From NCBI GenBank assembly GCA_035609245.1, contig CP141202.1, forward strand, positions 434,001 through 498,000: a DNA stretch of 64,000 bases, written 5' to 3'. Below, piece by piece: positions 54,290 to 62,859 of the stretch. Made by a program: the position numbers and the translations under genes. A model generated the notes under the pieces. The model searched no databases. It was not told the DNA's origin and worked only from the letters and a program-made list of their open reading frames with translations. Within the stretch, counting starts at the first letter, position 1. Each line of letters starts with the position of its first letter. This DNA comes from Bacteroidales bacterium MB20-C3-3 (lineage in GTDB: Bacteria > Bacteroidota > Bacteroidia > Bacteroidales > UBA932).

Positions 54290-55624
54290 TTATCTTCTTC
54301 TTAAAGCAGCCATATTTCTCATCGCATTCTTACCACCTCCGCCGGCTACTGTCTTCATAACTTTTCTCATGTCCTCAAACTGTTTAACCAGTCTGTTAAC
54401 TTCAGCAATTGAAGTGCCGCTACCCATTGCTATTCTCTTTCTCCTGTTTCCATTTAGTATAGCAGGATCGTTTTTCTCCTCTTTTGTCATAGATTGAATA
54501 ATTGCCTCTATACTTTTAAATGAGTTATTATCCATATCCACATCTTTGATTGCTTTGCCTACACCAGGTATCATTGCAGCAAGATCCTTAATGTTTCCCA
54601 TCTTCTTGATTTGCTGAATCTGAGAATAGAAATCTTCAAGTGTAAACTGATCCTTTGCTAGTTTCTTCTGTAATCTTCTTGCCTCCTCTTCATCATACTG
54701 CTCCTGAGCCTTTTCAACAAGTGAGACAACATCCCCCATTCCTAAGATTCTATCGGCAATTCTCCTTGGATGAAATACATCAAGGGCATCCATTTTTTCC
54801 CCCGAAGAGACAAATTTAATTGGTTTGTTAACAACAGCTCTGATAGAGAGAGCAGCACCACCCCTTGTGTCTCCATCCAGCTTTGTAAGAACAACTCCGT
54901 CAAAATTTAGTCTTTCATTGAATGTTCTTGCTGTTTCTACTGCGTCCTGTCCAGTCATCGAATCTACTACAAATAGAGTCTCGGTAGGGTTAACCGATTT
55001 TTTAACCGATTCTATCTCCCTCATCATCTCTTCGTCAATAGCAAGTCGGCCTGCAGTATCAATTATTACAAGCGAGAAGCCCTCTCTTTTTGCTTTTGAA
55101 ATAGCATTCTTAGCTATTGATACAGGATCTTTCACCCCCTCCTCTGAGTAAACTTCAACTCCAACTTGCTCTCCAAGTACCTTTAACTGATCTATCGCGG
55201 CTGGTCTGTAAACATCACCTGCAACAAGCAGCGTTTTAAGCCCTCTTTTATTTTTACTGTTAAGAGCCAGTTTTCCGCAGAATGTTGTCTTACCTGAACC
55301 TTGAAGACCAGCTACCAGAACTACCCCCGGATTACCTTTAAGATTTATATCTGTCGCTTCATTACCCATAAGGGCCGTAAGCTCATCGTGAACAATTTTA
55401 GTCAGCATTTGTCCGGGACGAACAGCTTTAAGTACATCCTGACCCAGAGCTTTCTGCTTGACATCATCGCAAAAAGATTTTGCAATTTTGTAGCTCACAT
55501 CTGCATCAAGTAAAGCTTTTCTGATATCCTTCAATGTCTCTGCAACATTTACCTCTGTTATCTTACCCTCTCCTTTTAAAAGTTTAAAAGAACTCTCCAG
55601 ACGATCAATTAAATTCTCAAACAT
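54290..55624 (-). CDS. ffh: Signal recognition particle protein Ffh
   Basis: A 444-residue SRP54 GTPase. The N-domain is at ~1-90, and the G-domain has P-loop LVAGLQGSGKTTFCGKLAL, DTAGRLAIDEEMMRE and TKLDGDTRGGAALS. The methionine-rich M-domain (~320-430) includes GNRRKRIAMGSGTSIAEVNR, the SRP-RNA-binding helix-turn-helix. It delivers nascent membrane proteins to FtsY and SecYEG. The 4.5S RNA gene is not in the window. It is flanked by tetR (21 bases) and folD (20 bases) on the same strand. Confidence 0.95.
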   Translation of the reverse strand: MFENLIDRLESSFKLLKGEGKITEVNVAETLKDIRKALLDADVSYKIAKSFCDDVKQKALGQDVLKAVRPGQMLTKIVHDELTALMGNEATDINLKGNPGVVLVAGLQGSGKTTFCGKLALNSKNKRGLKTLLVAGDVYRPAAIDQLKVLGEQVGVEVYSEEGVKDPVSIAKNAISKAKREGFSLVIIDTAGRLAIDEEMMREIESVKKSVNPTETLFVVDSMTGQDAVETARTFNERLNFDGVVLTKLDGDTRGGAALSIRAVVNKPIKFVSSGEKMDALDVFHPRRIADRILGMGDVVSLVEKAQEQYDEEEARRLQKKLAKDQFTLEDFYSQIQQIKKMGNIKDLAAMIPGVGKAIKDVDMDNNSFKSIEAIIQSMTKEEKNDPAILNGNRRKRIAMGSGTSIAEVNRLVKQFEDMRKVMKTVAGGGGKNAMRNMAALRRR

Positions 55625-55645
55625 CTTTTATAATAATTTATAATA

Positions 55646-56263
55646 TTACTTCCCTCTTTTATGAATAATCTCTCTCAGCACCTCTCTCCCCTGATCATTG
55701 ACTATTGACTCCAAATGATATCTGACTAACTCTGAATGAAATACATAAGGATCTTTTAAAAATTTATAGGCTCCATTCCATGAGTAAATTCGGGACATAG
55801 CAGATGTAAAAAAGAGAGTTACAAGCTCTTTATTAAAATCTGTTCTGTAGAAACCTTCAGAGATACCCCTTTCGATATTTTCTGCAATGATCCTTGAGTA
55901 AAATGACATTCTGTTTGTATGATCCAGCAACTTAAGATCCGGGAGATAAACAGAGGAGTCACTTAAGAGCAATGGCCCAATTTCGGAGAGAGATTTGTTC
56001 ATCATATCACTAGTATGGTAAAGGGCCTCTATGGCATCTCTTCCCTGTGACAGAGCCATGTTTATTTTGAATTCTATCTCTCCGAGAACATGCTGCATAA
56101 CAGTCCTCATCAACTCGTCCTTACTGTTAAAGTTATTGTAAAGAGTCTTTTTGGTCAATTTGAGATGATCGGCAATTTCATCCATAGTCATTCTCAGCCC
56201 CTTCTTTCTGAAGAGCTCGTAAACCTCAATAACATACCTCTCTTTAGAACTTACTCTGCTCAT
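55646..56263 (-). CDS. TetR-family transcriptional regulator
   Basis: A 205-residue TetR-type repressor. The N-terminal HTH is MTMDEIADHLKLTKKTLYNN followed by FNSKDELMRTVMQHV, the canonical pattern. The remaining ~150 residues are an all-helical ligand/dimer domain with no recognisable subgroup. It sits between lysA (25 bases upstream) and ffh (21 bases downstream). No efflux gene is adjacent to suggest a target. Confidence 0.9.
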   Translation of the reverse strand: MSRVSSKERYVIEVYELFRKKGLRMTMDEIADHLKLTKKTLYNNFNSKDELMRTVMQHVLGEIEFKINMALSQGRDAIEALYHTSDMMNKSLSEIGPLLLSDSSVYLPDLKLLDHTNRMSFYSRIIAENIERGISEGFYRTDFNKELVTLFFTSAMSRIYSWNGAYKFLKDPYVFHSELVRYHLESIVNDQGREVLREIIHKRGK

Positions 56264-56288
56264 AAAAATTAAGTTTCTTGATTAATAA

Positions 56289-57440
56289 CTATCCGGAATA
56301 GTATTCAGGTGCCAAATCTCTCTGGTTATATTTCATAGCCATAACTTGTCCGTATGCTCCTGCTGATCGTATTGCAATTATATCTCCCCTGGATGTTTCA
56401 GGTAACAATATTGAACTGCCAAATCTGTCACTTGATTCGCATACTGGTCCAACAACATCGTATCTCATTTTTCTGCCTTGTGAGGTCAGATTGTCTATCT
56501 TATGTTTTGCCTGATAAAGAGCTGGTCTGATCAGATCATTCATTCCTGCATCAAGTATCGCAAATTTCTTCCCTTTACCAATCTTTACATAAAGTACTCT
56601 GGTAATCAAAGATCCACACTGGGCAACTATTGTTCTTCCCGGCTCAAAGTGGACATCCTGATTTTCACGGACTTCAAGCCCTTTATTTATTATTTGGAAA
56701 TATGTGTCAAAGTCAGAGATTGGATTTGCATCAGGGTTTTCGTAATCAATTCCTAATCCTCCTCCAAGATTAATATTTCTTACCGGCAGACCATTGTCAA
56801 AAAACCATCGCTGAATATCATTAACCCTTCCGGTTAGCATCTCAAAAACATTTAGGTCTGTAATCTGAGATCCAACATGAAAATGGAGTCCGGCAAATTT
56901 AAGATTATCAGATTTCCTTAAAGTCTCTCTCACCTCCTGAAACATCCAGGTACTTATTCCAAATTTATCCTGTGATCTGCCTGTACTGATATATTTATGT
57001 GTATGCGCATCAATATCCGGATTAATCCTTAATGATACGGAGGCGATTTTACCCATTGAGGCGGCAAGAGAGTTAATAATCTCCAGCTCGGGCACAGATT
57101 CACAATTAAAACTAAAAATTCCTCCTTCAAGCGCGGTTTTGATCTCTTTATCTGACTTTCCCACACCTGCGTAGACTACCTTAGATGGATCAAAGCCAGA
57201 CTTCAGTGCAAGGGCAACTTCATTACCGCTTACACAATCTGCTCCAAGTCCAAAGCTCCTGATTATTTCAAGAATTCTGTCATTAGCATTAGCCTTTAGC
57301 GCATAATGAGCGTGGTAGTTGTACCTCTTCAGGTTTGCAGTGTAATTTAAAAGGGTCTTTTTTAACAATTCAAGATTGTAATAGTAAAAGGGTGTATCCA
57401 GTTGCTGGAATTCGCGAATCTCTTTAGTATTGAACATCAC
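56289..57440 (-). CDS. lysA: Diaminopimelate decarboxylase
   Basis: A 383-residue PLP fold-type III decarboxylase. The PLP Lys49 is in HAHYALKAND-type context (HAHYALKANAND). HKYISTGRSQDKFGIS is the DAP-decarboxylase-specific segment, GLHFHVGSQI follows, and the active-site Cys is in VGPVCESSDRFG. These features favour meso-diaminopimelate over ornithine or arginine as substrate, making L-lysine. The start is either of two adjacent ATGs (57440 or 57437). It leads the minus-strand run to folD and is divergent from the deoxyhypusine-synthase-like gene. Confidence 0.93.
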   Translation of the reverse strand: MMFNTKEIREFQQLDTPFYYYNLELLKKTLLNYTANLKRYNYHAHYALKANANDRILEIIRSFGLGADCVSGNEVALALKSGFDPSKVVYAGVGKSDKEIKTALEGGIFSFNCESVPELEIINSLAASMGKIASVSLRINPDIDAHTHKYISTGRSQDKFGISTWMFQEVRETLRKSDNLKFAGLHFHVGSQITDLNVFEMLTGRVNDIQRWFFDNGLPVRNINLGGGLGIDYENPDANPISDFDTYFQIINKGLEVRENQDVHFEPGRTIVAQCGSLITRVLYVKIGKGKKFAILDAGMNDLIRPALYQAKHKIDNLTSQGRKMRYDVVGPVCESSDRFGSSILLPETSRGDIIAIRSAGAYGQVMAMKYNQRDLAPEYYSG

Positions 57441-57482
57441 AAATATCTATTGGGGTTTGAACCTGCAAAATTAGTAAAAAAC

Positions 57483-57511
57483 TTGTACTTAATTTAAATT
57501 ATCTATCTTTG
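57483..57511 (+). promoter_or_regulatory. Promoter of the deoxyhypusine-synthase-like gene
   Basis: TTG (57483-57485), 18 bases, then TATCTTTG (57504-57511), 20 bases before the ATG: a good Bacteroidota -33/-7 pair. Confidence 0.6.
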
Positions 57512-57531
57512 CAAAAATTAAATATAAAAGG

Positions 57532-58605
57532 ATGAAACCAACTAAAAAGGATCTCCTTCAGGAGACAATAAAGCACATTGACATTACAAAACTGGACTCT
57601 ACCTATCTGATAGATTCCATGAGAGAGATGTCTTTTTCTTCCAGAGACACAGCTTCTGCAGCAGACATCCTTCAGCTGATGATTAACGATAAAGAGTCCA
57701 CCAACTGGTTGATTCTTGCCGGAAGTACATCTGCAGGCGGATGCATGCAGGTTTATGTAGATATGGTCCGATTCAATATGATTGATGCGATTGTTGCAAC
57801 AGGAGCCTCAATCATTGACATGGACTTTTTTGAAGCTCTTGGTTACAAACATTATAAGGGGACACAATTTATAGATGACACCCATCTCAGGGGCAACTAT
57901 ATTGACAGAATTTACGATACATTTATAGATGAAGAGGAGTTGCAAGCATGCGATTCAACAATCAAAACAATTGCAGACTCTCTGGAGGCAAGACCTTATT
58001 CATCAAGAGAATTTATACACGAAATCGGAAAGTGGCTCACTAAAAATTCAAAAAAGAAAAATTCTCTTATTCAGACTGCATATGAAAACAATGTTCCTAT
58101 TTTCTGTCCTGCTTTTACAGACAGCAGCGCAGGCTTTGGACTTGTAATGCATCAGGTTGAAAGAATGAAACAAGGCAAACCATATCTTACAATTGACTCC
58201 ATAGCAGATTTCAGAGAACTCACAGAGGTAAAGATGTCTGCAAAAACAAGCGGTCTCTTTATGGTAGGCGGCGGAGTGCCTAAAAACTTTGCACAGGATA
58301 CAGTTGTTTGCGCAGAGTGCCTGGGATTTGATGTTCCAATGCACCAGTATGCTATTCAGATTACTGTTGCCGATGTCAGGGATGGTGCCTGTTCATCATC
58401 CACGCTTAAAGAGGCTAACTCATGGGGTAAGGTTAATACCGCACATGAGCAGATGGTTTACGCAGAGGCTACAACTGTTGTTCCGGTTATTGTCAGCTAT
58501 GCATTCCACAAAGGAGACTGGAAAGCCAGAGAGGCTAAAAATCACTCACTTCTTTTTAAAGATGGCACACAAGGCACAGGCCTTCTTCTTCAAGATCCTG
58601 AGTAA
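57532..58605 (+). CDS. Deoxyhypusine-synthase-like protein
   Basis: A 357-residue member of the deoxyhypusine synthase family. NAD-site segments LAGSTSAGGCMQVYVDM and IVATGASIIDMDFFEAL are present, as are LFMVGGGVPKNFAQDT and EANSWGKV, whose Lys300 aligns with the enzyme-intermediate lysine of eukaryotic DHS. Bacteria generally lack the eIF5A substrate; related bacterial proteins make homospermidine from putrescine and spermidine, so a polyamine role is the best guess. It has its own promoter and terminator and stands alone, divergent from lysA. Confidence 0.85.
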   Translation: MKPTKKDLLQETIKHIDITKLDSTYLIDSMREMSFSSRDTASAADILQLMINDKESTNWLILAGSTSAGGCMQVYVDMVRFNMIDAIVATGASIIDMDFFEALGYKHYKGTQFIDDTHLRGNYIDRIYDTFIDEEELQACDSTIKTIADSLEARPYSSREFIHEIGKWLTKNSKKKNSLIQTAYENNVPIFCPAFTDSSAGFGLVMHQVERMKQGKPYLTIDSIADFRELTEVKMSAKTSGLFMVGGGVPKNFAQDTVVCAECLGFDVPMHQYAIQITVADVRDGACSSSTLKEANSWGKVNTAHEQMVYAEATTVVPVIVSYAFHKGDWKAREAKNHSLLFKDGTQGTGLLLQDPE

Positions 58606-58629
58606 TAATTTATTGCATCATTATAATAA

Positions 58630-58670
58630 GAGGCCGACTAAAAAGCAATTTTTAGTCGGTCTCAATTTTT
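58630..58670 (+). terminator. Rho-independent terminator
   Basis: A 15-bp stem (GAGGCCGACTAAAAA with its complement, one G-U pair) around a GCAA loop, followed by AATTTTTCTT. It ends the deoxyhypusine-synthase-like transcript 24 bases after its stop. Confidence 0.88.
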
Positions 58671-58679
58671 CTTGTAATT

Positions 58680-58780
58680 ATCAGCTATCTGTATCAGCTA
58701 AGGAAAACATTGGCTCCCGAAGAGGGAGGGGACCCACCACATGGTGGGGAGGATTTTCCGTGCTGATACAGATAACTGAT
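58680..58780. repeat. 101-bp nested palindromic element
   Basis: Outer 19-base arms (58680-58698 and 58762-58780) pair with one mismatch, continued by GGAAAA (58702-58707) with TTTTCC (58754-58759). Inside are two hairpins: CTCCC-GAAGA-GGGAG (58714-58728) and CCCACC-ACAT-GGTGGG (58733-58748). It lies between the terminator above and the end of the convergent DUF6249 gene, so it belongs to neither promoter. The plan resembles the tRNA-side element at 11506-11633, but the sequences differ. Confidence 0.85.
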
Positions 58781-58804
58781 ATAATAAAAAAGAGTAGTTT
58801 GATG

Positions 58805-59212
58805 CTACTTTTTCTTTAGTCTAATCTCCGCAATAAAACCGGCAATAAGACCCATACCACCAAACAACAGAGTTGAGGCACCATAAATAACACTTTGTGT
58901 TTCCCTTATCATCCAGGTGGCATCAGATACATTTCCCATTGTTGTGTTAACAATTATATAACCTATTAAAAGCCCCAAACCCAAGCCCACCAGTAGAGAT
59001 CCAATTCTAAGGGTTAAATACTGGTTCTTAAACAACTTACCCTCTCCAAAAATTTCAGAGAGATTAATATTAGTGGTATTTACATTTTCCAGAGAGTTAA
59101 GTTTGTCAATAAGCAATAAGCGCTCTCTCTTTCTTACAAATAGCTCTATTACCTTATAAAAAGCGTATGCACCAACTCCAAAAGTAACAGGTATAGAAAT
59201 AAAATCCATCAT
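58805..59212 (-). CDS. DUF6249-like membrane protein
   Basis: A 135-residue protein with three hydrophobic segments: ISIPVTFGVGAYAFYKVIE at the N-terminus, IGSLLVGLGLGLLIGYIIV, and ASTLLFGGMGLIAGFIAEI before a basic tail. It resembles the DUF6249 proteins that sit beside ECF sigma genes in Bacteroidota. It is divergent from the sigma factor gene at 59309. A role in the signalling of that sigma factor is suggested by position only. Confidence 0.72.
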   Translation of the reverse strand: MMDFISIPVTFGVGAYAFYKVIELFVRKRERLLLIDKLNSLENVNTTNINLSEIFGEGKLFKNQYLTLRIGSLLVGLGLGLLIGYIIVNTTMGNVSDATWMIRETQSVIYGASTLLFGGMGLIAGFIAEIRLKKK

Positions 59213-59272
59213 GGTTATAAATTTTTATTGTGTTTGCTCTTTTGACGAGTCTTTGAAATAAAGGTTACACAA

Positions 59273-59301
59273 TGTAACTTTGAAACTTAGTCTGCGTCTA
59301 A
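59273..59301 (+). promoter_or_regulatory. ECF-type promoter of the sigma factor gene, overlapping a sigma-A -7 element
   Basis: TGTAACT (59273-59279), a 15-base spacer and CGTCTAA (59295-59301). CTTAGTCT-n-CGTCTAA is shared with 50848-50863. TAACTTTG (59275-59282) overlaps the -35 part and could serve as a -7 element with a TTG 19 bases upstream, giving dual housekeeping and autoregulated control. Confidence 0.55.
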
Positions 59302-59308
59302 CAAAGTG

Positions 59309-59869
59309 ATGAAAAGAGAGGAGGAATTAAGAATAATTGAGCGAATTAAATGTGGTGAAACGAGCTTGTTCAATCAGCTGGTTTTAGTGCATTCCCCTAA
59401 AATTCTTTCAATTGTAAGAGGAGTGGTCAGTAACAGAGAAGACGCAGAGGAGGTTGCTCAGGATGTGTTTGTAAAAGCATACTTCTCCCTATCAGGATTC
59501 AGGGGAGAGTGCTCATTTTCAACCTGGCTGTTCAGGATAGCATATAATATGTCAATCTCAAAAACAAGAAAACAAAAAAGAATAAATATTCCATTTGAAA
59601 ATGCCGGGCAGATACCGGACACATCAAATGATGAGAGAGAGCTGATTTCAGAAAGAGAGAGAGTTACAAAATTATTGTATAATGCTATAGGAGAGCTTGA
59701 CACAGGAGACAAATTCATTATTCTCTCGTTTTACAATCACGAAAAAAGCATTAGGGAGATTTCAGAAATCAGTGGTTTATCTGAATCAAACATAAAGGTA
59801 AAATTACACCGGATTAAAAAGAGGCTGAGTATATTAATTGGAGATAAAATTGATTTGTGCTATGGATGA
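59309..59869 (+). CDS. ECF-family RNA polymerase sigma factor
   Basis: A 186-residue sigma-70 family protein with regions 2 and 4 only. Region 2 runs SLFNQLVLVHSPKILSIVRG through NREDAEEVAQDVFVKAYFSL and CSFSTWLFRIAYNMSIS. Region 4 has YNHEKSIREISEISGLSESN and IKVKLHRIKKRL. A GTG at 59306 immediately precedes the ATG; I took the ATG. The next gene starts 8 bases before its stop and probably encodes its regulator. Its promoter region shares a 16-mer with the barrel gene at 50916, pointing to autoregulation and at least one outer-membrane target. Confidence 0.92.
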   Translation: MKREEELRIIERIKCGETSLFNQLVLVHSPKILSIVRGVVSNREDAEEVAQDVFVKAYFSLSGFRGECSFSTWLFRIAYNMSISKTRKQKRINIPFENAGQIPDTSNDERELISERERVTKLLYNAIGELDTGDKFIILSFYNHEKSIREISEISGLSESNIKVKLHRIKKRLSILIGDKIDLCYG

Positions 59870-60260
59870 ACAGGATATAAATATTAAGAACTTACTCTCA
59901 CAGATTGATGACCAATCTGTCCCATTCGGATTTGAAACTAAAGTTTTTGACAAGATAGAGAAGAGATCTATACAGCTTGAATCCACGAGAGAGACAATAA
60001 AAAACATAGTGATTGCTATGGTAACAGCTGCTGCTCTCTTCGCTTCCCTCTTCTGTATAAACCACTATTTTTTTAAAATAGATTTCTCATCTAACATAAA
60101 TTTTTCATTTTTCACGAAAGCCCTCAACAGCATCTCGTCTGTATTTAAAACCGAAGGCTCATTTACATGGATGATCCTTGGAGCAAATATTGCTATACTC
60201 CTTATATGTGAAAGAGTTATCTCAGAAAAAATTAGTAAAAAGAGGAGTGACAAAAATTAA
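59862..60260 (+). CDS. Two-helix membrane protein, candidate anti-sigma or sigma-partner
   Basis: A 132-residue protein overlapping the sigma gene by 8 bases. The N-terminal ~55 residues are soluble and charged (DEQDINIKNLLSQIDDQSVP). Two membrane helices follow (NIVIAMVTAAALFASLFCIN and FTWMILGANIAILLICE), with a basic end. The ATG at 59862 is preferred to an in-frame ATG at 59838 inside the sigma gene. The position and topology fit a small anti-sigma factor, but I see no zinc anti-sigma (HxxxCxxC) motif. It ends 4 bases into the convergent DUF4301 gene. Confidence 0.72.
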   Translation: MDEQDINIKNLLSQIDDQSVPFGFETKVFDKIEKRSIQLESTRETIKNIVIAMVTAAALFASLFCINHYFFKIDFSSNINFSFFTKALNSISSVFKTEGSFTWMILGANIAILLICERVISEKISKKRSDKN

Positions 60261-61753
60261 ACTCTCTCCCCTGTATGCTGAGGTCTCAGTAGATCGTTTA
60301 CTGTTTTTACCGGATTAAATGTAGATACGGGAACCTCAACGAAGATTGAATTCCAGTTGCTCATAGCACCATTCCACAAACCTGGGAGCTCAAGTGCTTT
60401 TAACGACTTACCCTTCAGACTCTTAACTGAAACGAATCCGGTCTCAACATCAATAAATTTATTAAGATTAAATTTATTGCCCTGATAATCAATTATAGAA
60501 CACACGATATCCACCGGATTAAAATGAGTAGATTCCATACTCCATCTTCTGAAATCCGGATGTGATTTATCTAGCTGAGCAGATTCCAAAATCTGAAGAG
60601 ATGTAGAACCATCGGCATCTCTTACTATAAAAGGTCCGCCACCTGGCTCTCCCTCATTTTTAACCATCCCGCATACCCTTATAGGTCTGTTAAGTTTAGC
60701 ATACAAAAAGTCTCTTGTCAGCTCTTCTGGCAAATCAGGTATCTCAATACAAAACTCCTCCTTTAGATATTTTATAATTTCAAGATGAAGAGCTGAATCA
60801 AATTCTCCATCTAGTTTATTCAAATAGCCGAAACATTTCTCACGGGCTTGAATTAGCATTCCTGCCAGAGTTTGCTTCCAGGTAGTTGTATCATCCAACA
60901 ACTCCTCTCTGGTAACATTGTCTATATTTTTAATAAAAATAATATCACTGTTAATCTCCTGCAGATTCCCTATCAGAGCTCCATGTCCTCCCGGTCTGAA
61001 GAGAATTGAGCCATCTTCGTTTCTGAATGGATTTCCCTCTAAATCAACGGCAATAGTATCTGTAGATTTTTTTTGAAGAGTAAAATCAACAGTCAAATTA
61101 ATGCCTCTCTCCTTCAATATCTTCTCTTTAAGCTTTAAATAAAGATTGTTAAATGATTCAAGATGCTCCGCTGAAACTGTAAGCATCAACTTTGCTTCAC
61201 CATCATTATTAAAAGCATATTTTACACTCTCAACAATTTGTTCTTCAAAAGCAGTCCTTGATTCTCCTGAGTAACGGTGAAATTTAAGCAACCCTTTAGG
61301 CTTGGAACCATAACCCAACCCATGATCCAATAATAGGAGCCTTATTACTGACAAGTAATCACCGGAATTAAATGATGGTAATCGTTTGAGGTCATCAATA
61401 AAAGGGAACCTGTCAAGGGAGGAGAGAAAAAGTGAGACAGGTGAATTGGGCTCCGGTTTCTCTCCTCTCTCCAGTAATTCGGCAGCCTCATATAGATCTT
61501 TAAACATTCTGGTAGCAGCGCCTGAGGCAGGGACAAACCTGGAGACAGAAAGGCGGGACGATTGGTATTTAGAAATATATCGGCTTTGCATCTCTTTGCT
61601 AACCATCCTTATCCCTTTTCCCGGAACAGACGGAGCTACAATATTTAAAAATGGGAATCCTCTGTTAATTGACTCTATTTGAGATTCAACCTCGGATACA
61701 GATATCTCCTGTCTATTAAATTGATCCAAATCGCTTTTACTAAATCTGCTCAT
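60257..61753 (-). CDS. DUF4301 family protein
   Basis: A 498-residue soluble protein matching the Bacteroidota family DUF4301 (SDLDQFNRQEISVSEVESQI, then GFPFLNIVAPSVPGKGI near the N-terminus). SRFVPASGAATRMFKDL resembles the nucleotide-binding loop of sugar nucleotidyltransferases, and RNEDGSILFRPGGHGALIGN could belong to a sugar site, so a nucleotidyltransferase-like fold is plausible. No pathway is established. It overlaps the 3' end of pdxB by 14 bases, indicating coupled expression. Confidence 0.82.
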   Translation of the reverse strand: MSRFSKSDLDQFNRQEISVSEVESQIESINRGFPFLNIVAPSVPGKGIRMVSKEMQSRYISKYQSSRLSVSRFVPASGAATRMFKDLYEAAELLERGEKPEPNSPVSLFLSSLDRFPFIDDLKRLPSFNSGDYLSVIRLLLLDHGLGYGSKPKGLLKFHRYSGESRTAFEEQIVESVKYAFNNDGEAKLMLTVSAEHLESFNNLYLKLKEKILKERGINLTVDFTLQKKSTDTIAVDLEGNPFRNEDGSILFRPGGHGALIGNLQEINSDIIFIKNIDNVTREELLDDTTTWKQTLAGMLIQAREKCFGYLNKLDGEFDSALHLEIIKYLKEEFCIEIPDLPEELTRDFLYAKLNRPIRVCGMVKNEGEPGGGPFIVRDADGSTSLQILESAQLDKSHPDFRRWSMESTHFNPVDIVCSIIDYQGNKFNLNKFIDVETGFVSVKSLKGKSLKALELPGLWNGAMSNWNSIFVEVPVSTFNPVKTVNDLLRPQHTGERV

Positions 61754-62846
61754 CTCTGATTATTTTATCAAACATATATTTGACCTCCTCTGAATACTCC
61801 TCTCTGTATGCATAACCATTTCTTAAACTTTCAAACAATAGCGGAGACTCTTTCAGAGCTTTGGAATCTTCTCCGATATCATAAAGTGTAAAAATCAGAT
61901 TACTCAAATTTATATAAGGATCACAATCCTCCATTGGCATAAAAGTTAACCTTGGAGGCTCTGTATGCTTATAAGTATACCCCGAGAGCGGATCAATATT
62001 AAAGAAACGCCCCAGATTATTAATTGAAATTACAGATGCATTAATCTTTCCCTGAATAGAATAACCGGCTATATGAGGTGTAGAGATATCGGCTTTATAG
62101 AGTATATCTCTGTTAATGTTTGGTTCATCCCTCCAAACATCAACAACTAATCCAGACAGATTATCTATTGCCTTTATTAAAGCTTTTTCGACAACCACCT
62201 CTCCTCTTGAAGTATTGATTAAAACCGCTCCATCCTTTAAACTACTGAAAAACGAATCGTTTGCCATATCTCTGGTAGATGAATCAAGAGGCACATGAAG
62301 TGATACCACATCAGAGTTTCTTAAAACATAATCCAAATCATAGTACTCAATTTTTGACAGAGAAGAGTCATGAGCCATCTTTAACGCTAACGGGGGGTCA
62401 CATCTTAATACATTAAAACCCAGCTTTGTTGCAAGAGTTGCTAACCTCTCCCCTACATTTCCTGCTCCTATAACACCTAATGTTATCCCTTTGGGACTCT
62501 CCCCCTTTTTATCAAAAAGATAGAAAATTGATGTAATAACATATTGAACCACACCCCATGCGTTGCAACCGGCAGCATTTGTAAAATGAATTCCGTTTTC
62601 TCTGCACCAGTCAAGATCAACATGATCACTTCCTATAGTCGCTGAAGCAATAAACTTAACATTGGTATGTTCCAGCAGCTCTCTGTTGCATTTAGTTCTT
62701 GTTCTGATAATCAGAGCATCGCTATTTGCGATTTTCTCATTTGAAAATTCACCTCCCTTAAGATACTCAACTGAGGCATAAGGTTCAACAATACCTCTTA
62801 TGAATGGGATGTCAGAATCAATAATCACTTTTATTGCCTTTTCCAT
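61740..62846 (-). CDS. pdxB: Erythronate-4-phosphate dehydrogenase
   Basis: A 368-residue D-2-hydroxyacid dehydrogenase of the PdxB subfamily. It starts VIIDSDIPFIRGIVEP, then KFIASATIGSDHVDLDWC and the PdxB-type FTNAAGCNAWGVVQYVI. The NAD loop is LGVIGAGNVGERLA and SRGEVV follows. The catalytic His is in ISTPHIAGYSIQGK. It has the C-terminal PdxB dimerisation region. It oxidises 4-phosphoerythronate in DXP-independent vitamin B6 synthesis. Its 3' end overlaps the DUF4301 gene, and it starts 13 bases after the DUF721 gene. Confidence 0.93.
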   Translation of the reverse strand: MEKAIKVIIDSDIPFIRGIVEPYASVEYLKGGEFSNEKIANSDALIIRTRTKCNRELLEHTNVKFIASATIGSDHVDLDWCRENGIHFTNAAGCNAWGVVQYVITSIFYLFDKKGESPKGITLGVIGAGNVGERLATLATKLGFNVLRCDPPLALKMAHDSSLSKIEYYDLDYVLRNSDVVSLHVPLDSSTRDMANDSFFSSLKDGAVLINTSRGEVVVEKALIKAIDNLSGLVVDVWRDEPNINRDILYKADISTPHIAGYSIQGKINASVISINNLGRFFNIDPLSGYTYKHTEPPRLTFMPMEDCDPYINLSNLIFTLYDIGEDSKALKESPLLFESLRNGYAYREEYSEEVKYMFDKIIRDEQI

Positions 62847-62859
62847 GCAACTTATGTTA

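Noticed and set aside
58289-58819. A 176-codon frame overlapping the deoxyhypusine-synthase-like gene and the 58.7-kb palindrome
   Set aside because: Starts inside the real gene in another frame and reads through a terminator and palindrome; it has no family features.
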